A DNA stretch of 64,000 nucleotides from Curtobacterium sp. MCBA15_009. Its GTDB lineage: Bacteria > Actinomycetota > Actinomycetes > Actinomycetales > Microbacteriaceae. The position numbers and the translations under genes were made by a program. The stretch is from the NCBI RefSeq assembly GCF_001864895.1, contig NZ_MJGO01000012.1, positions 62,001 through 126,000 of the forward strand. Direction: 5' to 3'. Under the pieces are notes generated by a model. That model made no database searches and had not been told where the DNA came from. It worked only from the letters and a program-made list of their open reading frames with translations. Numbering within the stretch: position 1 is the stretch's first letter; the number at the start of each line of letters is the position of its first letter. Shown here one piece after another: positions 57,866-64,000 of this stretch.

Positions 57866-58833
57866 GTCGTGACCCGGTCGGCCGGCGGCGGGGTCTCGAC
57901 CAGGAGCTGCGCGATCACGCTCGGCGAGCTGACGCCGTCGAACTCGGCCTCGGCGTCGAGCACGAGCCGGTGCGCGAGCACGGGCACGGCGAGGGCCTTG
58001 ACGTCGTCCGGCGTGACGTAGTGGCGGCCGTTCAGCGCCGCGAAGACGCGGGCGGCCCGGATGAGGCCCATCGCACCACGGACGCTGACGCCGAGGCGGA
58101 CCTCGCTCGCCGAGCGGGTGGCGTCGACGAGCCGTGCCACGTAGTCCGCGATCACGGCGTCGACGTGCACCGAGCGGGCGAGCGCGGCCATCTCGGTGAT
58201 CGTCGCCGCGGGGACGACGCTCGCGAGCGGCACCGAGGCCGAGGGCGCCGAGGACGTCTCGAGGATCTTCACCGTCGCGGCGTGGTCCGGGTAGCCGATC
58301 GAGGTCTTCATGAGGAAGCGGTCGAGCTGCGCCTCGGGCAGCCGGTACGTGCCGGCCTGCTCGACGGGGTTCTGCGTGGCGATCACCATGAACGGGGCGG
58401 CGAGCCGGTGGTTCACGCCGTCGACGGTGATCGCGGACTCCTCCATCGCCTCGAGCAGCGCGGACTGGGTCTTCGGGCTCGCACGGTTGATCTCGTCGGC
58501 GAGCACGATGTTCGCGAACACCGGACCGCGGTGGAAGTCGAACTCCTGGGTGCGCTGGTCGTACACGCTGATGCCGGTGATGTCACCGGGCAGCAGGTCC
58601 GGCGTGAACTGGATGCGGTTCGTCGTGCCCTGCACGCTCTGCGCCATCGCCCGGGCGAGGCTGGTCTTGCCGGTGCCGGGGACGTCCTCGAGCAGCAGGT
58701 GGCCCTCGCTGAGCATGGCCGTGACCGCGAGCCGGATCACGAACGTCTTCCCGAGGAGCACCTGCTCGACGTTGGTCACGATGCGGCCTGCGACGTCGGC
58801 GAACCAGGTGGCCTGCTCCGGGGTCATGCTCAT
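57862..58833 (-). CDS. MoxR-family AAA+ ATPase
   Basis: A 323-residue ATPase. Walker A is EDVPGTGKTSLARAM (about residues 46-60), Walker B IVLADEINRASPKTQSALLEAMEE is split after DEIN, and sensor 1 is ATQNPVEQAGTYRLPEAQ. The C-terminal lid has ADYVARLVDATR and VSVRGAMGLIRAARV. MoxR proteins act as chaperones for vWA or DUF58 partners. ATG at 58833 with AAGGACC upstream. Coupled to DUF58 by a 4-nt overlap. Confidence 0.94.
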   Translation of the reverse strand: MSMTPEQATWFADVAGRIVTNVEQVLLGKTFVIRLAVTAMLSEGHLLLEDVPGTGKTSLARAMAQSVQGTTNRIQFTPDLLPGDITGISVYDQRTQEFDFHRGPVFANIVLADEINRASPKTQSALLEAMEESAITVDGVNHRLAAPFMVIATQNPVEQAGTYRLPEAQLDRFLMKTSIGYPDHAATVKILETSSAPSASVPLASVVPAATITEMAALARSVHVDAVIADYVARLVDATRSASEVRLGVSVRGAMGLIRAARVFAALNGRHYVTPDDVKALAVPVLAHRLVLDAEAEFDGVSSPSVIAQLLVETPPPADRVTT

Positions 58834-58903
58834 GCGGGGTCGGTCCTTCGTTGGTGGCGTTCTGGCGATTGGGCGGTCGGGCTGGTCGGGCAGCGCCGCG
58901 GGA

Positions 58904-61900
58904 TCAGGGAGCGGCTGGGTCTGACGGGGCCGGTGCCGGCTCGGGCTCCGGGGCCGGCGTGATCGCGACGAGGTCGGAAGCGTCGCCGAGCCCCTCGTTC
59001 GAACCGTCCGGCAGCGACAGCGTCGCACGGAGCTTGAGCGACTTCGCCAACGGCGGCGGTGTCGGCGTCGGTTCTCCGGCGTTCCAACCGGAGGAGGTGA
59101 AGAACCCGGTCCCGTCGTCGCTGTAGTACCAGTACGCCGTGAAGTGCACGCTGACGCCGGTACCGCTCGGCCCGGTGACCCCGAGCGGCTGCCCCTCCTG
59201 CGCAGAGGTGACGGTCGCGGTCGTGTCGTACGCGGCAGCCGTCCCCGTCCAGGACTGGTCGTCGCTCGTGCAGAACGAGCTGCCGGGCCCACCGCAGGCG
59301 CGGACGAGCAGTTGCACGGCGACGTTGCGCGCACCCGAGCCGGGGACACCGGTCCACGTCTCGCCCGGTCGGAGCGACACCGTCTGTCCGCCGGTCTCGA
59401 GCTGGTAGTGGTGCGCGTCACGGGACGACGCGGTCACGCTGACGTTCCACGTGTTCGTCCCGACCTTCGTCACGTCGACGCCGGCGCGCCCGGTGGCGGT
59501 CGGACGTTCGTAGGTCACCGCGTCCGCGTACGCCACGTTGCAGAAGTAGCCGTTCGAGACGGTCACCGCGTACCGCGTGGTCCCGGCGCCGACCCCGGAG
59601 TCCCGAGCCGGGCTGCTGGTGCCGAGCGAGTTCGACGGCGGCGCCTTGCAGTCGACGTCGGCGGAGCGGTACGCCGCGTAGCGCAGCCCCGATCCCCCCG
59701 CGGCGTCCGCCGGACCCCAGGTGACGTTCACCGACGACCGACCGGAATCGTCCGCCTGTGCACCGGCCTCGGCCTGCACGTTCGACGGCTTGCCGGGCGT
59801 CCCGACCGCCGTGCCGGACCCCGAGCCGGAGTTCCACTGCACCACGGTGCCGTTGCGGTCGGCGTCGTTGTGCGCGGAGACGGAGACCGAGTACTTCGCA
59901 CCGCTCTCGGCGCCGGTGAACGAGGTGCTCGTCGCGGTGCCGGTCCGGCGCATGGTGGAGAGGCCGGGGCCCTTGATCGTCACGACGTAGTCGTCGACCG
60001 CGCTCCCGCCCCGGGGTGCCGGTACTGCGTTCCAGGCGACGTCGAGCTGGTTCGGCGTGCTCTTGCTCGGCGAGACCCGGATGTTCTTCGGCGGGGCCGG
60101 CACGTAGTCCGCGCTCATCGAGACGGACCGCGCGGACGGCTTCGAGTCGCCGATGGCGTTCGTCGCGACGACCTGGAACCGGTACGACGCCTTCGGGTCG
60201 ATCCCGGTCAGCTGGCAGACCGTCGACGTCCCGCAGTTCTTCGTGAGCCCGTTCGTCCCGACGACGCGGTAGCCCGTGATCGGCGCGTTGTTGCCCTGCG
60301 GCGCGGCCCAGGTCAGCGAGAGCTGGCCGCCGTCGTACGACCCCGTGCGGGTCGGCGTGCCGGGTGCGTCCGGCACGTCCTGCACCGAGATCGTCACGTC
60401 GCCCCAGACGTACCGGTTCGGGTCGTTCGTCGCGTCGGCGACCTGGTACTGCAGGTGCGCGTCGACGGGCTTGGCCGTGTCCGACACCCGGACCTGCAGC
60501 CGGGACCGGTCTCCGCTCGGCGTGACGGTCACGCCGCTCGGCAGCCCGCCGGACAGGCCGCGGATGTTCACCACGCGCAATCGCTGCCCGGGGAACGGGT
60601 TGGTCGGCTGGTCGTTCGTGAGCACGTCGATGGTCGTCGTCGCGCCGCGCTTCGTGACGGACCGGTCCGCGCCCGGCTGCACGAGCGGACGGGTCGACGC
60701 GACGATGCCCACGGTCACGGTTCCCGCGCGGCCGGCGTTGGCGTCGTCGTTCACGCCGATCCCGATGGCGGCCGTGGTGTTCTTCTTCGCCGTGTCGGCG
60801 ACGGCGATCGTCAGCTGCTGCTTCGCGATGCTCGCGGTGACGCCGTCCGCTGGCCGCCCGACGACCGAGTACCGCAGCTCGGGCAGGTCGCGCGGGTACG
60901 GGTAGTCGGTGAGCTTCGTCAGGTCGATCGTGCGGCGCTCCCCCGGCTGCATCTCGACGGCCGAACCGGTGAAGGCCGGCGGCTGGTTCGACCGGGGCGT
61001 CACCGTGATGGGCAGCACCAGGGTCGCGACGCGTCCCTTGCCGCCGTTCGCCGACGAACCGTCCGTGACCTCGAACGAGATGGAGGCGTTGCCGTAGTAC
61101 AGCTTCGACGACGTGAACTGCAGGGTCGACGAGTCGACGACCAGGCGCTGCCCGTTCGCGTGCGTCGCCTTCACGGTGCCGCGGTCGGTGATCGTCGCGG
61201 TCTTGCCGTTCGCGGTCACGACGAAGTCGTCGAGCGGGATCCGCACGGTCGCCTCGCTCTTCACCGTGATCGTCCCCGCACTGCGGTTGATCTGCGGCAG
61301 TGCGTCGTCGAAGCCCGGCACGTTGATGAAGCCGTAGGACACGATGTCCGGGTGGTCGACGCGTGCCACCGAGAACGGGATCACCTGCGAGTCGTCGGTG
61401 AGCCGGACGGTGATCCGTTCGTCGTCGGTGGTGCGGGCCGTGTCGCCGTAGCCGTCGACCAGGCCGACCTTCAGGTCGGCCGAGGTGCCCTCGGCGAAGA
61501 AGACGTTCTCGAGCACGTCGACCGTCACGCTCTGGCGGTGCAGGATGTCCTGCAGGTCGAGGGTGGTGTCGTCCACCTCGGGTCGCAGCGGCTGGGCGTC
61601 CTCGTCGACCGTGACCGTCAGGAACGCGGTGCTCGAACCGCCGCTGCTGTTGGTCACCGTGTAGAGCACGGCGTAGTCGCCGGACTTCGCCGTCTTCGGC
61701 GGGGTCACCCGGATCTGCTGCTTCCGCAGGATCTTCGCCGCGACGTCGTCGGCGGTCGGCTCGGCGGCGGTGACGGTGAGCTGTCCGCCCTCGGGGTCGG
61801 AGTCGTTCTGCATCACCCGGACGGTCACCGAGCCGCCGGGACGGATGGTGACGTGGTCGGCCTGGGCGACGGGGTTGGATGCCTGCTCGGCGCGCGGCGC

Positions 61901-64000
61901 GATCCCGACGCGCACGGTGCCGCTCGCACGGGCACCGAGTGCGTCGACGACCGTGTAGCTGAACTCGTCGGTACCGGCCGAGTAGTCGCCCGCCTGGTAG
62001 GTCAGCGAGTCCTTCGAGACGTCGCTCACCGAGCCCTTGTCCGGGTTGGAGCCGACGCCGACGAGCTGCACCGAGTCGCCGTCCGGGTCGATGCCGTTCA
62101 GCGGGATCGACACCCGCACCGAGGACCCGGCGACGACGCGCGCGGTCACCGTCGGCGGGACCGGCGGGTTGTTCGTGGCGGCGTCGCGCTCGCGGACCGA
62201 GATCGACACGGACGCGTCGGCGTGCTGGCCGTCCGGACCCGCGACGCGGTACACGGCCGTGTAGTTGCCGGGGGTCTCCGGCGCGAGGTAGCGCAGGTGG
62301 TCGCCGGAGACGAAGAGCAGACCGCCGTCGCCCGGCACGTTCTGCACCAGGTCCGGCTCGAGCGTCAGGGGCTCGCCCTCGGGCTGCGTGTCGTTGTCGA
62401 GGACGGCGATGTTCGCAACGTCGCCCACCCGCACCGTGCTGCTGTCGGGCTGCGCCACCGGCGGCTGGATGCGGTCCGGTCGGGGGATCTCGACGACGGT
62501 GATCGTGCCGGTGGACGACGCCAGGCCGTTCGTCTCGGTGTACTCGAAGGACACCGGCCCGTCGAGCGGCGCCGTCAGGGTGATGCGGACGGTGTGCTGG
62601 TCGAGGATGCTCGCCTGCACGCCGCTCGACCGCTGCGGCGCGTCGATGGCGGTCACCATGAGCACGCCGCCGGCCGGGTCGATGTCGGTCGCGGTGACGT
62701 CGGTGTCCTTCGTCGACAGCGTGTTCACGAACACCGTCTTCGGCGTGGTGATCGGCGCGGTCGAGGCGTCGGGCGGCGCGAGGATCGTCACCCGCACGAT
62801 GCCGCTCGAGGTCTTCACGCCGTCGGTCACCGTGTACTCGAGCTGGTGGTCCCCCGCTCCGGCGCCGAGCACGCGGAAGGTGCCGGCGTCGTAGCTCGGG
62901 GTCACGGTCAGGCCGGACGCGGAGGACACGCTGGTGAGGGTCACGGTGCCGTTGCCGCCGCGCACGTGGTCGAGCGGGTCGACGCTGAACGCCTTGCCCG
63001 CGTACCCGCTCACCGGGAAGGGGTCGGCGCGGAGCGGCACGCTGCCCTGCTTCGCGACCCGCATGGTCGCCGAGCCGCGGCCGTCCGCACGCCCGTCGCT
63101 GACGACGACCTGCACCGACCGCTCGCCGGTCCTGCCGCTGTCGTTGCGGTAGTCGAGCAGGCCGTCCGGCGTGGTCGACGCGTTGTCGGGGTCGGCCGCC
63201 GTCGCCGACTTGAGGTAGACGGGGTCGCCGTCGGGGTCGACCCAGTCGCCGAGCACGTTCGTCACGACGTGCCCGTTCTGCACGACGTCCGCCGAGGTGT
63301 CGCGGACCTGGCGCGGAGCATCGTTCTGCGACTCGGGTCGGACGCTGACGCGGACGGTCGCGGTGTCGGAGCCGCCGTTGCCGTCGGTGATCGTGTACTG
63401 GAACGACACGGTGCCCGAGGCGCGGGACGACAGCGTCACCTGCAGGCGCTGGCCGTCGCCGACGATCGCGACGCGGCCGGCGGAGTCCGAGATCCGTCCG
63501 ACCTCGCTCACCACGATCGGGTCGCCGTTCGGGTCGTAGTCGTTGAGCAGGACCGGGAGGCTCGTGGTGCGTCCCGGACGAGCGCCCAGCTCGTCGTCCA
63601 CCGCCACCGGCGGCTTCTGGTCCTTGTCGACCTCGGGGTCCTCGTCGGAGACCTGCTCGCGCTGCTTCTGGTCGTCCTGCTTGACGAGGTCGGCCCAGTT
63701 GTCGATGAGCTGCCCGCTGCGGTCGATCGCCCACGACCGGCCGCTCGACGGGTCGTTGGCCACGACCGTCCGGCCGTTGTGGAGGATCTGCATCTCGCTC
63801 GTCCCACCGGTGCTCGCCAGGCGCTGGAGCGCGCGGCCGTCGCAGGTGTCCATCGCCTGACCGCCGGCCCAGGCGGCGTAGGTGCAGCTGCCGTCGACGT
63901 AGGGCCGCGCAGCGCGGCCGGACACGGCCAGGGGCGTGCCGTCGACCCGGCCGGACGGGGTGACCCGGGCCAGGCCGGCGGTCCCGGCGACCGTGACGTC
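58904..64000 (-). CDS. Giant surface protein with cadherin-like, Ig-like and fibronectin-III repeats (partial)
   Basis: At least 1698 residues; the N-terminus lies beyond the right edge. From the left of the protein: a region with HNGRTVVANDPSSGRSWAID, then serial Ig-like/cadherin-like repeats with signatures such as VLLNDYDPNGDPI, NVLGDWVDPDGDPV, IAVLDNDTQPEGEPL, IPLNGIDPDGDSV and VMQNDSDPEGGQL, spaced about 90-110 residues. Three fibronectin-III domains follow (about residues 1170-1480 in the window part). The DxD/NDxD loops suggest calcium binding. The tail is Pro-rich. The C-terminus shows no LPxTG. Likely a cell-surface or secreted scaffold. Confidence 0.9.
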   Translation of the reverse strand, partial: DVTVAGTAGLARVTPSGRVDGTPLAVSGRAARPYVDGSCTYAAWAGGQAMDTCDGRALQRLASTGGTSEMQILHNGRTVVANDPSSGRSWAIDRSGQLIDNWADLVKQDDQKQREQVSDEDPEVDKDQKPPVAVDDELGARPGRTTSLPVLLNDYDPNGDPIVVSEVGRISDSAGRVAIVGDGQRLQVTLSSRASGTVSFQYTITDGNGGSDTATVRVSVRPESQNDAPRQVRDTSADVVQNGHVVTNVLGDWVDPDGDPVYLKSATAADPDNASTTPDGLLDYRNDSGRTGERSVQVVVSDGRADGRGSATMRVAKQGSVPLRADPFPVSGYAGKAFSVDPLDHVRGGNGTVTLTSVSSASGLTVTPSYDAGTFRVLGAGAGDHQLEYTVTDGVKTSSGIVRVTILAPPDASTAPITTPKTVFVNTLSTKDTDVTATDIDPAGGVLMVTAIDAPQRSSGVQASILDQHTVRITLTAPLDGPVSFEYTETNGLASSTGTITVVEIPRPDRIQPPVAQPDSSTVRVGDVANIAVLDNDTQPEGEPLTLEPDLVQNVPGDGGLLFVSGDHLRYLAPETPGNYTAVYRVAGPDGQHADASVSISVRERDAATNNPPVPPTVTARVVAGSSVRVSIPLNGIDPDGDSVQLVGVGSNPDKGSVSDVSKDSLTYQAGDYSAGTDEFSYTVVDALGARASGTVRVGIAPRAEQASNPVAQADHVTIRPGGSVTVRVMQNDSDPEGGQLTVTAAEPTADDVAAKILRKQQIRVTPPKTAKSGDYAVLYTVTNSSGGSSTAFLTVTVDEDAQPLRPEVDDTTLDLQDILHRQSVTVDVLENVFFAEGTSADLKVGLVDGYGDTARTTDDERITVRLTDDSQVIPFSVARVDHPDIVSYGFINVPGFDDALPQINRSAGTITVKSEATVRIPLDDFVVTANGKTATITDRGTVKATHANGQRLVVDSSTLQFTSSKLYYGNASISFEVTDGSSANGGKGRVATLVLPITVTPRSNQPPAFTGSAVEMQPGERRTIDLTKLTDYPYPRDLPELRYSVVGRPADGVTASIAKQQLTIAVADTAKKNTTAAIGIGVNDDANAGRAGTVTVGIVASTRPLVQPGADRSVTKRGATTTIDVLTNDQPTNPFPGQRLRVVNIRGLSGGLPSGVTVTPSGDRSRLQVRVSDTAKPVDAHLQYQVADATNDPNRYVWGDVTISVQDVPDAPGTPTRTGSYDGGQLSLTWAAPQGNNAPITGYRVVGTNGLTKNCGTSTVCQLTGIDPKASYRFQVVATNAIGDSKPSARSVSMSADYVPAPPKNIRVSPSKSTPNQLDVAWNAVPAPRGGSAVDDYVVTIKGPGLSTMRRTGTATSTSFTGAESGAKYSVSVSAHNDADRNGTVVQWNSGSGSGTAVGTPGKPSNVQAEAGAQADDSGRSSVNVTWGPADAAGGSGLRYAAYRSADVDCKAPPSNSLGTSSPARDSGVGAGTTRYAVTVSNGYFCNVAYADAVTYERPTATGRAGVDVTKVGTNTWNVSVTASSRDAHHYQLETGGQTVSLRPGETWTGVPGSGARNVAVQLLVRACGGPGSSFCTSDDQSWTGTAAAYDTTATVTSAQEGQPLGVTGPSGTGVSVHFTAYWYYSDDGTGFFTSSGWNAGEPTPTPPPLAKSLKLRATLSLPDGSNEGLGDASDLVAITPAPEPEPAPAPSDPAAP

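Noticed and set aside
1-64000. tRNA, rRNA, insertion sequence or prophage genes
   Set aside because: I looked for cloverleaf-like and transposase patterns and found none that I could support.

Overview
This 64 kb window is a chromosomal segment of a high-GC actinobacterium. The gene order (aroC-aroK-aroB, efp-nusB-pyrR-pyrB-pyrC-carA-carB-pyrF-gmk-rpoZ-metK-priA, alaS-ruvX-mltG, nusA-ylxR-infB-rbfA, dxr-rseP-ispG), the degenerate actinobacterial PriA, the mIHF sequence joined to guanylate kinase and the surface-protein/MoxR/DUF58 cluster all point to Microbacteriaceae. A Curtobacterium-like genus is my best guess, but the window holds no rRNA to confirm it. I saw no tRNA, rRNA, transposase, prophage or CRISPR array. 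Nearly all genes lie on the minus strand. Most long open frames on the opposite strand are GC-driven shadows.

Layout. 1-1041: 5' part of a DECH helicase running off the left edge, followed by a DUF4383 membrane protein on the plus strand and a repeat-bearing gap. 1962-16335 (minus): a long conserved block holding nusB/efp, the complete de novo pyrimidine set except pyrD and pyrE (pyrR, pyrB, pyrC, PH-like membrane protein, carA, carB, pyrF), then gmk, rpoZ, metK and priA, mostly joined by 1-4 nt stop/start overlaps. 16433-21711: an ABC1 kinase-like protein, two small plus-strand genes, then aroB, aroK and aroC. 21801-27508: mltG, ruvX, alaS, a small membrane protein and rpsD. 27756-31393: rarA divergent from a cyclophilin, then a DUF349 coiled-coil protein.

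31499-42482: ribF, two small membrane proteins, truB, a kinase-like protein divergent from mutY, then rbfA, infB, ylxR, nusA and proS. This is the translation/RNA-maturation block; rimP is absent from its usual place before nusA. 42788-50024: ispG, a cysteine hydrolase plus NCS1 permease pair, rseP, dxr, a two-domain FKBP lipoprotein and OsmC. 50060-51052: a plus-strand L-asparaginase.

51105-64000 is the most unusual part. It is a minus-strand cluster for a giant secreted cadherin-like/Ig-like/fibronectin-III protein (truncated by the right edge), a MoxR ATPase, a DUF58 protein, a multi-pass transglutaminase-like protein whose catalytic Cys and His appear lost, a double zinc-ribbon FHA protein and a small membrane protein with simple-sequence repeats. 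Four of these genes (moxR, DUF58, transglutaminase-like, FHA) are chained by 4-nt overlaps. I infer a cell-envelope assembly or remodelling system. Across 29-50 kb a recurring promoter layout (TANNNT, 6 or 7 nt, start codon) suggests at least ten leaderless genes and was used to choose several starts.
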